Shown here: in pieces, positions 25,291-33,013 of the stretch
Layout: each line of letters opens with the position of its first letter
Numbering within the stretch: the first letter of the stretch is position 1
From: JBBDLF01 sp040879025
GTDB lineage: Bacteria > Pseudomonadota > Gammaproteobacteria > Pseudomonadales > Pseudohongiellaceae
NCBI GenBank assembly: GCA_040879025.1
Contig: JBBDLF010000029.1
Coordinates: 1 to 64,000 of the forward strand
DNA: 64,000 nt
Direction: 5' to 3'
Made by a program: the position numbers and the translations under genes
Notes under the pieces: generated by a model
The model's input: the letters and a program-made list of their open reading frames with translations, nothing else
What the model was told of the DNA's origin: nothing
Databases searched by the model: none

Positions 25291-26664
25291 TCAGCCGGTC
25301 TCGCCGGCATGCATCGCAATCAACTCCAGCAATTCGTCTGTCTTTGCTTTCATCAATGCCGCGTCACCCCGCGATTCCACATTCAGGCGCACCACCGGTT
25401 CGGTGTTGGACATGCGCAAATTGAACCGCCAGTTCTGAAACGTCATGCTGAGTCCGTCGGTGTAGTCGTCTGTGAGTGCGGTCTGGCGGTAATGAGCGTC
25501 AATCTTTTTCAGCAGACCGGGCGGATCTTCGACGTGCTGGTTGATCTCGCCGCTGGCGGGGTACGCGACCATGCGTTCGTTGACCAGTTCAGACAAGGGT
25601 TTGCCGGTTTCGCTGATCAACCCGCACACCAGTAGCCAGGGGATCATGCCGCTGTCGCAGTAGGAGAATTTGCGGAAATAGTGGTGGGCACTCATTTCTC
25701 CGCCGTAGACAGCGTCCTCCTTGCGCATGCGCTCCTTGATGAAGGCATGACCGGTTTTGCTCTGGATGGCTTTGCCGCCGAGGGATTCGGCGATCTCTAT
25801 CGTGTTCCACGTAAGACGGGGGTCGTGGATAATTTTGGCGCCGGGTTCCTGTTCCAGGAAGCTTTTCGCCAGCAGCCCCACGATGTAATAGCCTTCGATG
25901 AATCGTGCGTTTTCGTCGAAAAAGAAGCAGCGGTCAAAATCGCCGTCCCAGGCTATGCCAAGATCGGCCTTCTCTGTCAATATCGCGTCGATGGTGGGTT
26001 TGCGGTTTTCTTCCAGCAAAGGGTTTGGCACGCCGTTGGGGAAATGGCCGTCGGGCTCATGGTGTACCTTGATGAACTCAACCGGCAATCGCTGTTCCAG
26101 CAGGTCGATCACCGGTCCGGCACCGCCGTTGCCGGCATTGCAGACAATGCGCAACGGCTTGAACTGGTCCACATCAATATAGCTGACCAGATGATCGATG
26201 TAGGCCGGCCGTATGTCTCTATGGGAGACGGTCCCCTTCTTTTTGCTGTCGGTGAATTGGTTCGCTTCCACCAGCCGGTGGATATCGGTGAGCCCGGTGT
26301 CGCCGCTGATGGGTTTGGATTGCTCCCGCACCAGCTTCATGCCGTTGTAGTCTTTGGGATTGTGGCTGGCGGTGACGATGATGCCACCGTCGGTTTTGAG
26401 ATGAGCGGTTGCGAAATACACTTCTTCGGTGCCGCAGCGGCCGATGTTGATCACGTCGACACCTGCGTCGGTCAGACCGCGGGTCAGTGCTTCAGCCAGC
26501 TCTTCACTGGTGAGGCGTATGTCGTAACCCACCAGTACCGAGGCCGGGTTGAGAAATTCCGCGAACGCGCGACCGATGCGGTAAGCGATGTCTTCATTGA
26601 GTTGATCGGGTATGCGGCCCCGTATGTCGTAGGCCTTGAAGCAGGTGATCTCGGTGGTCATCAA
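25291..26664 (-). CDS. manB: Phosphomannomutase/phosphoglucomutase
   Basis: A 457-residue hexose-phosphate mutase (AlgC/ManB/CpsG type) that interconverts mannose-6-P and mannose-1-P, often also glucose forms. The phosphoserine loop TASHNPKDYNGMK (near residue 97), the metal site DGDFDRCFFF (near 245) and the phosphate clamp RMSNTEPVVRLN near the C-terminus are present. It supplies mannose-1-P for ManC (27619-29055) and glucose-1-P for GalU. The three genes are on the same strand with short gaps, so they make GDP-mannose and UDP-glucose for surface polysaccharide. Confidence 0.94.
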   Translation of the reverse strand: MMTTEITCFKAYDIRGRIPDQLNEDIAYRIGRAFAEFLNPASVLVGYDIRLTSEELAEALTRGLTDAGVDVINIGRCGTEEVYFATAHLKTDGGIIVTASHNPKDYNGMKLVREQSKPISGDTGLTDIHRLVEANQFTDSKKKGTVSHRDIRPAYIDHLVSYIDVDQFKPLRIVCNAGNGGAGPVIDLLEQRLPVEFIKVHHEPDGHFPNGVPNPLLEENRKPTIDAILTEKADLGIAWDGDFDRCFFFDENARFIEGYYIVGLLAKSFLEQEPGAKIIHDPRLTWNTIEIAESLGGKAIQSKTGHAFIKERMRKEDAVYGGEMSAHHYFRKFSYCDSGMIPWLLVCGLISETGKPLSELVNERMVAYPASGEINQHVEDPPGLLKKIDAHYRQTALTDDYTDGLSMTFQNWRFNLRMSNTEPVVRLNVESRGDAALMKAKTDELLELIAMHAGETG

Positions 26665-26736
26665 TTCAGTCCCTTTATGCGGCTCTGTCTTGTCGCTGCG
26701 CGCGGCTCAATGCAGCGTAGCGAGTAAACGAATCAA

Positions 26737-27570
26737 CTACGGCGTATAGATATTTCTGTAGTTGTAGTTAGTGGCTTCGATAAACCCGTCGACGCTGCCG
26801 CAGTCAAAACGACGCCCCTTGAACCGATAGGCAATCACCCTGCCCTCACTCGCCTGGCGCATGATGGCGTCGGTGATTTGCATTTCGCCATTCTTGCCGG
26901 GCGGGGTGGTGCGGATCAGCTCGAAAATGTCCGGTGTGAGAATATAGCGGCCGATAATCGCGAGGTTACTCGGGGCGTCCTCCGGGTCAGGTTTTTCCAC
27001 CATGGAACTCACGCGGTAAACCCGGTCTTCTTCCTTTTCACCTTCTATCACGCCGTATTTGCTGGTTTCCTCGCGAGGCACTTCTTGCACCGCGACAATG
27101 CTGCACTGATATTTTTCGTACAGCTTCACCATCTGGCTCAGTACGCTGTCGCCGTTTTCCACCACGCAATAGTCGTCGGCCAGTATCACGGCGAACGGCT
27201 CCTGGCCGATGAGGGTTTCGCCGGAGAGAACGGCGTGACCGAGACCTTTGATTTCAATCTGGCGGGTATAGGAGAAGGTACACTCGTTCATGATCCGGCG
27301 AATTTCGTCCAGTGCCTTTTCCTTGCCGGTGCCGGCAATCTGGTCTTCCAGTTCATAGCTGATATCGAAGTGATCTTCCAGTGCGCGCTTGCCGCGGCCG
27401 GTGACGATAGCCATGCAGGTCATGCCGGCGCCCATGGCTTCTTCAACGCCATATTGAACCAGTGGTTTGTTGACCAGCGGCAGCATTTCCTTGGGCATGG
27501 CCTTGGTCACGGGAAGAAATCGGGTGCCGTAGCCGGCGGCGGGGAACAGGCATTTCCGAATTTTTGACAT
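26737..27570 (-). CDS. galU: UTP-glucose-1-phosphate uridylyltransferase GalU
   Basis: GalU makes UDP-glucose from glucose-1-phosphate and UTP. The 277-residue protein begins FPAAGYGTRFLPVTKAMPKE, the pyrophosphorylase signature, and continues with KPLVQYGVEEAM, VILADDYCV, EKPDPEDAPSNLAIIGRYI, and RFDCGSVDGFIEATNY. It sits between manC and manB in the same direction. UDP-glucose serves lipopolysaccharide core and exopolysaccharide synthesis. Confidence 0.96.
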   Translation of the reverse strand: MSKIRKCLFPAAGYGTRFLPVTKAMPKEMLPLVNKPLVQYGVEEAMGAGMTCMAIVTGRGKRALEDHFDISYELEDQIAGTGKEKALDEIRRIMNECTFSYTRQIEIKGLGHAVLSGETLIGQEPFAVILADDYCVVENGDSVLSQMVKLYEKYQCSIVAVQEVPREETSKYGVIEGEKEEDRVYRVSSMVEKPDPEDAPSNLAIIGRYILTPDIFELIRTTPPGKNGEMQITDAIMRQASEGRVIAYRFKGRRFDCGSVDGFIEATNYNYRNIYTP

Positions 27571-27618
27571 CGCACTTCCTTTGAGTTACTCCCGTGAACC
27601 GTTCCTTTCGTGTCAGGC

Positions 27619-29055
27619 TTACGCGCCTTCTACCACTCGCCCGTAAACGTCCTCAAACCGAACGATGTCATCTTCACCCAGATAGTCTCCCACCTGCACT
27701 TCGATAACTTCCACCGGGTCGTTACCGGGGTTTTCCAGGCGGTGCTTGCTACCCAGGGGGATGAAGGTGGACTCGTTCTGTTTCAGCATGAACACGTCGT
27801 CGTTGCGGGTGACGCGGGCTTCGCCCTTGATCACCGTCCAGTGCTCTGCCCTTTTATGGTGCAACTGCAGCGACAGTGCCGCACCGGGGTTCACGATAAT
27901 GTGTTTCACCTGGTAGCCGTCCTGGTTCACCAGCGATTCGTAAGAACCCCATGGCCGGTGGACCAGTGCATGGCTGATGACTTCGCGCCGTTCCATGCTT
28001 TCGAGCAGTTCAACTATCTTTTTTACCTGCTGCGCCTTGCCGCGATCAGCCACCAGGACTGCATCGGCGGTTTCCACCACGATGGCATCGCTGAGACCCA
28101 CCGCGGCAACCAGTCTGGACCCGGCGTGAATATAGCTGTTGGTCACTTCGGTGGTGAGCACATCACCTTCCAGCACATTGCCCTCGTTGTCTTTTGAGGC
28201 CAGATCCCACAGAGCATGCCAGGCGCCGACATCGCTCCACAGGGTTTGCAGGGCAACCACCGCGGCGCGATTGGTTTTTTCCATCACCGCGTAATCGATC
28301 GAATCGGCGCGACAGCGGTTGAAGATATCCGCCGGTATACGGCTGAAATCATGATCCTGTTCCAGGCCTTCAAATGCCTGGCGGCACACTTGGTCGATGT
28401 CGGGAGCATACCGCGCCAATTCCGTCAGATAGGTGGTGGCCTTGATAACGAAATTGCCGCTGTTCCACAGGTATTCGCCGCTGTCCAGATAGCGCCGGGC
28501 GGTTTCCGCGTCTGGCTTCTCGACAAAGCTGTCCACGGCATTGCCCAGGTTTTTCCCCGAGGCATCATCGATGGGCTTGCCGGATTTGATATAGCCGTAA
28601 CCGGTTTCCGGTGCGGTCGGCACGCTTCCGAAGGTGACCAGATAGTTCTGCCGGGCCAGTGCATTGCCGCAGTTGATGGCGTCATGCAGTGCGGCGTTAT
28701 CACCGATTGCATGATCGGCGGCCAGTATCAACAGCACTGCTTCGGGGTCCTGGTGAGTGGCGATCAATGCCGCCATCGCCACCACCGGCGCGGTGTTGCG
28801 GCCGCGAGGTTCCAGCACCACATTGCCGCGCAGGCCCGCCTGACGCAGTTGTTCCGCCGCCAGAAATCGATGATCCTCATTGCACACCACGATGGGATTG
28901 CCCAGGTCGGGCAGGCCTTGCAGCCGTTTCAGGGTATTCTGGAAGAGTGACCCCTGCTGGCGTGGAAACTGGATAAATTGCTTGGGCAACAAAGCCCGGG
29001 AGACCGGCCACAGCCGCGAACCCACGCCTCCTGCCATAATTACTGGAACTATCAT
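27619..29055 (-). CDS. manC: Mannose-1-phosphate guanylyltransferase/mannose-6-phosphate isomerase
   Basis: A bifunctional 478-residue enzyme (ManC/AlgA type). The N-terminal GT domain shows VIMAGGVGSRLWPVSRALLPKQF and EKPDAETARRYL. The C-terminal type-II PMI/cupin domain shows VHRPWGSYESLV, HHKRAEHWTVIKGEA and NESTFIPLGSKHRLENPG. It turns fructose-6-P into mannose-6-P and mannose-1-P plus GTP into GDP-mannose. It is the first gene of the sugar-nucleotide cluster and diverges from fabA across 143 nt in which no clear operator was recognised. Confidence 0.95.
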   Translation of the reverse strand: MIVPVIMAGGVGSRLWPVSRALLPKQFIQFPRQQGSLFQNTLKRLQGLPDLGNPIVVCNEDHRFLAAEQLRQAGLRGNVVLEPRGRNTAPVVAMAALIATHQDPEAVLLILAADHAIGDNAALHDAINCGNALARQNYLVTFGSVPTAPETGYGYIKSGKPIDDASGKNLGNAVDSFVEKPDAETARRYLDSGEYLWNSGNFVIKATTYLTELARYAPDIDQVCRQAFEGLEQDHDFSRIPADIFNRCRADSIDYAVMEKTNRAAVVALQTLWSDVGAWHALWDLASKDNEGNVLEGDVLTTEVTNSYIHAGSRLVAAVGLSDAIVVETADAVLVADRGKAQQVKKIVELLESMERREVISHALVHRPWGSYESLVNQDGYQVKHIIVNPGAALSLQLHHKRAEHWTVIKGEARVTRNDDVFMLKQNESTFIPLGSKHRLENPGNDPVEVIEVQVGDYLGEDDIVRFEDVYGRVVEGA

Positions 29056-29198
29056 TGATTGCCTTTGTCGGAATTTTACGGATTTCGTGCGTTCGACTGA
29101 CCGGACAGGAAAAGTTTACCAGACTTTCTGTCGATTATTCCGGCAGGTTTCGATAACATCGCATGCTTTGCGCGGCTGGCGCCACTGGTTCGGGAAAC

Positions 29199-29735
29199 AT
29201 GGCTCGACTTAATACCTGCTTTACTCCAAAAAGCGCTTACGAAAAAGACGAACTGCTGGACTGCGGCTTCGGCAGAATGTTTGGTCCCGGCAACGCGCGC
29301 CTGCCGGTCGGCAACATGCTGATGGTCGACCGCATTACCGAGATCAACGACAGCGGTGGTGATTTTGGCAAGGGTCAGATTATCGCCGAGTTGGATATCA
29401 ACCCCAAGCTGTGGTTCTTTGACTGTCATTTTCCTGAAGATCCGGTGATGCCTGGCTGCCTTGGGCTTGATGCCATGTGGCAACTGGTGGGATTCTATCT
29501 TGGCTGGCGCGGCAATCTCGGCCGGGGGCGGGCATTGGGCGCGGGCGATGTGCGTTTCAGCGGAGAAATACTGCCCGACGCCAAAAAAGTGGTTTATAAA
29601 CTGTCCCTCAGCCGCGTGATTGAGCGCAAACTGGTTATGGGTATCGCGGACGGCACAGTGTCGGTGGACGGCAATGTCATCTATACCGCCAAGGGACTGA
29701 AAGTGGGGCTGTTCATGCCCGCAGACAAGTTTTGA
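29199..29735 (+). CDS. fabA: 3-hydroxyacyl-ACP dehydratase/isomerase FabA
   Basis: FabA dehydrates 3-hydroxydecanoyl-ACP and isomerises the trans-2 to cis-3 bond, the entry to unsaturated fatty acids. The 178-residue product matches E. coli FabA length and carries the active-site His block LWFFDCHFPEDPVMPG (His near residue 78) and LDAMWQLVGFYLGW. ATG 29199 is chosen because family similarity begins soon after; an in-frame upstream ATG adds 12 weak residues. fabB follows after 97 nt, forming the classic fabAB unit. Confidence 0.96.
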   Translation: MARLNTCFTPKSAYEKDELLDCGFGRMFGPGNARLPVGNMLMVDRITEINDSGGDFGKGQIIAELDINPKLWFFDCHFPEDPVMPGCLGLDAMWQLVGFYLGWRGNLGRGRALGAGDVRFSGEILPDAKKVVYKLSLSRVIERKLVMGIADGTVSVDGNVIYTAKGLKVGLFMPADKF

Positions 29736-29832
29736 TACCCGTTTCAGGCGATAATGGCCGGCAGCGATCATGGCAGCAGATTTCATACAGTAGATTAACT
29801 CAACATTTGAACTACGTGGATAGAGGCTTGGT

Positions 29833-31053
29833 ATGAGACGTGTGGTTGTTAGCGGAATCGGAATCGTTTCCTGCCTGGGAACTGACAAGAGCACCGTGCT
29901 GCAATCGCTCAGGGACGGACGCAGCGGCATTCGTGCGAAACCCGAATACGAAGAGATGGGTCTGCGTTCCCATGTCTGCGGTTCCATCGATATCGACTTT
30001 GGCCAGCATATAGACCGCAAGATGCTGCGCTTCATGGGCTCGGCGGCGGCTTACGGATACATCGCCATGGATGAGGCGGTGAAGGATTCCGAACTGTCGG
30101 CAAACCAGGTTTCCAATGACCGCACCGGTATCATCATGGGAGCCGGCGGCTCCTCCTCAGAGGACCAGGTGGAAGCGGCTGATATTCTGCGCTCACGCGG
30201 CATCCGCAAGGTGGGCCCTTACCGGATTACGCGCACGATGGGCAGCACGGTCTCGGCCTGTCTGGCCACGCCGTTCAAGATCCGTGGCATCAACTATTCC
30301 ATTTCTTCCGCCTGCGCCACCAGCGCACATTGCATTGGCAACGCAGTGGAATTGATTCAGCTTAACAAGCAGGATGTGATCTTCGCCGGCGGCGGTGAAT
30401 CGGAACACTGGACCTTGTCGAACATGTTTGACGCGATGGGCGCCCTCTCCACCAAATACAACGACACGCCGGAAAAGGCCTCACGCGCGTTTGATGTGGA
30501 CCGGGACGGTTTTGTCATCGCCGGGGGCGGTGCGGTGCTGGTTGTGGAAGCGCTGGAGCATGCCGTGGCCAGGGGTGCGAAAATCTACGCGGAGATTACC
30601 GGCTACGGCGCCACTTCCGATGGATATGACATGGTTTCTCCATCAGGAGAAGGTGGCGTGCGCTGCATGAAAATGGCACTGGCGACGGCGAATGGTCCGG
30701 TGGACTATCTCAATACGCATGGCACCAGCACGCCGGCGGGCGATGTGTCCGAGCTCAAAGCCATCAAACAGGTGTTCAGCAAAAGCGATATGCCGGTGAT
30801 CAATTCCACCAAGTCGCTCACTGGTCATTCTCTTGGCGCTGCCGGCGCGCAGGAAGCCATATATTCGTTGTTGATGATGGAAAATGATTTCATCTGCGCC
30901 TCAGCGAACATTGATAACCTTGATCCCGAAGGTGAGGGCATGCCCATCGCGCGCGAACGACGGAACAACGTGAAGCTGGACAGGGTGATGTCGAACAGCT
31001 TCGGGTTCGGCGGCACCAACGCCACATTGATTTTTGACCGTTACAGTCAATAG
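29833..31053 (+). CDS. fabB: 3-oxoacyl-ACP synthase I FabB
   Basis: FabB elongates cis-3-decenoyl-ACP and is needed for unsaturated fatty acids. The 406-residue protein has the catalytic Cys in SISSACATSAHCIGNAVE (near 163), His in NTHGTSTPAGD and NSTKSLTGHSLGAAGA, and FGFGGTNATLIF at the C-terminus. The GTT-type start ATG 29833 is preceded by GAGGCTTGGT. Working with FabA directly upstream, it sets the unsaturated-lipid content of the membrane. Confidence 0.97.
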   Translation: MRRVVVSGIGIVSCLGTDKSTVLQSLRDGRSGIRAKPEYEEMGLRSHVCGSIDIDFGQHIDRKMLRFMGSAAAYGYIAMDEAVKDSELSANQVSNDRTGIIMGAGGSSSEDQVEAADILRSRGIRKVGPYRITRTMGSTVSACLATPFKIRGINYSISSACATSAHCIGNAVELIQLNKQDVIFAGGGESEHWTLSNMFDAMGALSTKYNDTPEKASRAFDVDRDGFVIAGGGAVLVVEALEHAVARGAKIYAEITGYGATSDGYDMVSPSGEGGVRCMKMALATANGPVDYLNTHGTSTPAGDVSELKAIKQVFSKSDMPVINSTKSLTGHSLGAAGAQEAIYSLLMMENDFICASANIDNLDPEGEGMPIARERRNNVKLDRVMSNSFGFGGTNATLIFDRYSQ

Positions 31054-31110
31054 GTTCGGCTTTCGATGGCGGCGATGCAAGGGATCAGGGCGGGCTCAGG
31101 TCTTGTTATC

Positions 31111-31635
31111 ATGCTGAATCTGAACGCTTTGATAGCACGACACCTTATGGCTCATGCTCCCCCGGCTTTCCTGACTTCCCTCGCTCTCATGCTGGCCCTG
31201 TGTCCTGCAGTCAGTCACGGTCAGAATTCCAGCCTCGGCAATTCCCTCAGTGGAGAAACCGCTCCACAACCTTTGCCGGTGGCGCGGGCGTTCCCCTATT
31301 ACGTGAGTGTGGAAGAAAATGAGCGATTGTCGGTGACCTGGCAAATTGCCTCAGGACACTATCTTTATCGCGGGCAGTTCAGTTTTGCGCTGCAGCGCGG
31401 CCCCGAGGGTGACGTTCTACCGCTGGACGCGACCATACCCGTCGGCGTCGCATCGAACGACGAGTTCTTTGGTGATATCGAGATCTATTACGACACCGTG
31501 ACCATCGGCCTGCCCCTGCCGGTTCCCCTGCCAGCTCTTGCCTCAGGCACGTCCCTGCTGATCAGCTATCAGGGCTGCGCGGTCTGGGGCTATTGTTATC
31601 CTCCCCAACAGGTTTCCTACCTGTTGAATCCGTGA
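31111..31635 (+). CDS. Stand-alone DsbD N-terminal (DsbD-alpha-like) domain
   Basis: A 174-residue exported protein (from ATG 31111; starts at 31066 or 31147 are also possible) with a signal-like N-terminus (ALMLALCPAVSHGQ). The mature part matches only the periplasmic alpha domain of DsbD: FPYYVSVEENERLSVTWQIA, GHYLYRGQFSF, and the redox pair YQGCAVWGYCYPP with Cys about 6 apart. The membrane core and C-terminal thioredoxin domain of DsbD are absent, and no remnant lies in the 256 nt before aroQ. In Pseudomonas a full dsbD (dipZ) occupies this slot before aroQ. It may be a truncated relic or a receiver for another transmembrane reductase. Confidence 0.83.
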   Translation: MLNLNALIARHLMAHAPPAFLTSLALMLALCPAVSHGQNSSLGNSLSGETAPQPLPVARAFPYYVSVEENERLSVTWQIASGHYLYRGQFSFALQRGPEGDVLPLDATIPVGVASNDEFFGDIEIYYDTVTIGLPLPVPLPALASGTSLLISYQGCAVWGYCYPPQQVSYLLNP

Positions 31636-31660
31636 GTCGTTGAATCGGCGAGTCAGTAAA

Positions 31661-31679
31661 CCCGGGCGCTGAACCCGGG
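31661..31679. repeat. CCCGGG hairpin after the DsbD-like gene
   Basis: CCCGGG at 31661-31666 and 31674-31679, a self-complementary hexamer, can form a 6-bp hairpin with a 7-nt loop 25 nt after the stop. No T tract follows, so termination is doubtful. Confidence 0.3.
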
Positions 31680-31710
31680 AGTGATCCAGTCTCTGATTTT
31701 ATTGACTGAT

Positions 31711-31740
31711 TTCTTAAAATTGGATGAAAATCGGTATAAT
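31711..31740 (+). promoter_or_regulatory. Candidate promoter for aroQ-accBC
   Basis: A perfect TATAAT at 31735-31740 sits in an A/T-rich stretch 152 nt before aroQ. The best -35 at normal spacing is TTCTTA (31711-31716), which is weak. The surrounding 256-nt gap holds nothing else of note apart from the CCCGGG hairpin. Confidence 0.42.
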
Positions 31741-31891
31741 TTCTGAGAAAATGCGGCCAAAATAGCCGATCCTGATGGGTATTGCATTTAGTTCGAGCAT
31801 TAGTGGTCTCGACCGTGCCATCATCAGGAGAAGCCGTCTTTTCTGTACATAGTGCGGTGCCCCGGCGCAGCACCGTGAGGGAATTTCAACC

Positions 31892-32332
31892 ATGGCATCC
31901 ATGCTGATTATCAACGGACCCAACCTGAATCTGCTGGGCAGCCGTGAACCGGAAGTGTACGGCTCCGACACCCTCAACGATATCATCGGGCGGATGCACA
32001 AGCTTGCCACGGAGGCCGGTCACGAGCTGCAACATCTGCAAAGCAATGCCGAGCATGAACTGATTAACCGCATCCAGGCAGCCAAAAACGATGGCACGGT
32101 CTTTATCATTATCAACCCGGCCGCCTTCACCCACACCAGCATCGCCCTGCGCGATACGCTGCTTGCAGTGGAGCTGCCTTTTATTGAAGTTCACCTGTCC
32201 AACCTGTACCGCCGCGAACCCTACCGCCGCCATTCCTACCTGTCCGACATTGCCGTCGGCACTATCGTGGGGCTGGGCGCTCATGGCTACGAACTTGCGC
32301 TGCAGGCAGCCATCAGGAAACTGTCAGGCTGA
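31892..32332 (+). CDS. aroQ: 3-dehydroquinate dehydratase, type II
   Basis: AroQ catalyses the third step of the shikimate pathway, converting 3-dehydroquinate to 3-dehydroshikimate. The 146-residue protein is a typical type II dodecamer subunit: IINGPNLNLLGSREPEVYG, HLQSNAEHELINRI, INPAAFTHTSIALRD, and FIEVHLSNLYRREPYRRHSY (catalytic Arg/His region). The following accB and accC genes match the conserved aroQ-accB-accC order of Pseudomonas. Confidence 0.97.
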   Translation: MASMLIINGPNLNLLGSREPEVYGSDTLNDIIGRMHKLATEAGHELQHLQSNAEHELINRIQAAKNDGTVFIIINPAAFTHTSIALRDTLLAVELPFIEVHLSNLYRREPYRRHSYLSDIAVGTIVGLGAHGYELALQAAIRKLSG

Positions 32333-32362
32333 CTGACGTGAGCCATATTACGAGATGACGAG

Positions 32363-32821
32363 ATGGACATTAGAAAAGTTAAAAAGCTGATTGAATTGCT
32401 CGAATCTTCCGATGTCGCGGAAATCGAAATCAAGGAAGGCGAGGAGGCAGTTCGCATCAGCCGTTCTCCGACAATGCACCATCCTGTAGCGATGAACTAT
32501 CAAACCGTTCCCGCGCCGACTCAGGGCCCTGTTCCGGCGGCGGCTCCGGCTCGGGACGACACCGTCGCGGAAAAGCCGGCGCTCGATGGCCGGGTTATTT
32601 CCTCTCCCATGGTAGGCACTTTCTATCGATCGCCCTCCCCTTCATCGCCCCCGTTTATCGAGATCGGTCAGCATGTGAAGGTGGGCGATGTGATTTGCAT
32701 TGTTGAAGCGATGAAAATGATGAACCAGATAGAGGCTGATTACAGCGGTGTCGTCGAGGCCATTCTGGTCGAAGACGGTGAGCCGGTTGAATACGATCAG
32801 CCGTTGATCACCATCGTTTAG
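32363..32821 (+). CDS. accB: Biotin carboxyl carrier protein AccB
   Basis: AccB carries biotin for acetyl-CoA carboxylase, the first committed step of fatty-acid synthesis. The 152-residue protein opens MDIRKVKKLIELLESSDVAE and has a Pro/Ala-rich linker (residues about 55-80). It ends in a biotinyl domain with the target Lys in VEAMKMMNQIEA (near 117). accC is the next gene, but it is separated by 173 nt with a hairpin and a 12-nt tandem repeat. Confidence 0.97.
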   Translation: MDIRKVKKLIELLESSDVAEIEIKEGEEAVRISRSPTMHHPVAMNYQTVPAPTQGPVPAAAPARDDTVAEKPALDGRVISSPMVGTFYRSPSPSSPPFIEIGQHVKVGDVICIVEAMKMMNQIEADYSGVVEAILVEDGEPVEYDQPLITIV

Positions 32822-32850
32822 TCCGGCTTCGGCTGATTCGACCAGCCGGA
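32822..32850 (+). repeat. Hairpin between accB and accC
   Basis: TCCGGCT (32822-32828) is complementary to AGCCGGA (32844-32850), giving a 7-bp stem with a 15-nt loop starting right after the accB stop. It has no U tract and may stabilise or attenuate the transcript. Confidence 0.45.
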
Positions 32851-32862
32851 GTGGACCACCAG

Positions 32863-32983
32863 GCTTACCGCTATGCTTATTCCTAATGCTTATTCCCACG
32901 CATACTCCTGCGCTTACCCCGACAACTACCCCGACGTTTACGCTGAAGTTTACGCCGATGTTTATCCCGATTATTTACCGAAG
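32863..32983 (+). repeat. Degenerate 12-nt tandem repeat before accC
   Basis: Ten units of 12 nt (one of 13) run from 32863: GCTTACCGCTAT, GCTTATTCCTAAT, GCTTATTCCCAC, GCATACTCCTGC, GCTTACCCCGAC, AACTACCCCGAC, GTTTACGCTGAA, GTTTACGCCGAT, GTTTATCCCGAT, TATTTACCGAAG. In one frame they encode Tyr at every fourth residue. The tract ends 11 nt before accC. Confidence 0.75.
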
Positions 32984-33013
32984 GGTTCGACTTCATGCTT
33001 GAAAAAGTTCTGA
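32873..33013 (+). CDS. Possible 46-residue Tyr-repeat peptide overlapping the accC start
   Basis: From ATG 32873 a reading frame gives MLIPN followed by a four-residue repeat with Tyr at a fixed place (AYSHAYSCAY, PDNYPDVYAE, VYADVYPDY), then a stop at 33011-33013 inside accC. An AGG lies 9 nt before the ATG. A second open frame (ATG 32886, 38 aa) also exists, as expected of a short repeat. No homologue was recognised, so it is probably a chance open frame in the repeat; overlap with the accC start could affect its translation. Confidence 0.25.
   Translation: MLIPNAYSHAYSCAYPDNYPDVYAEVYADVYPDYLPKGSTSCLKKF

Noticed and set aside
32886..33002. Second small open frame (38 aa) before accC
   Set aside because: It is another frame of the same 12-nt repeat, which lacks stops by its nature; no ribosome site.
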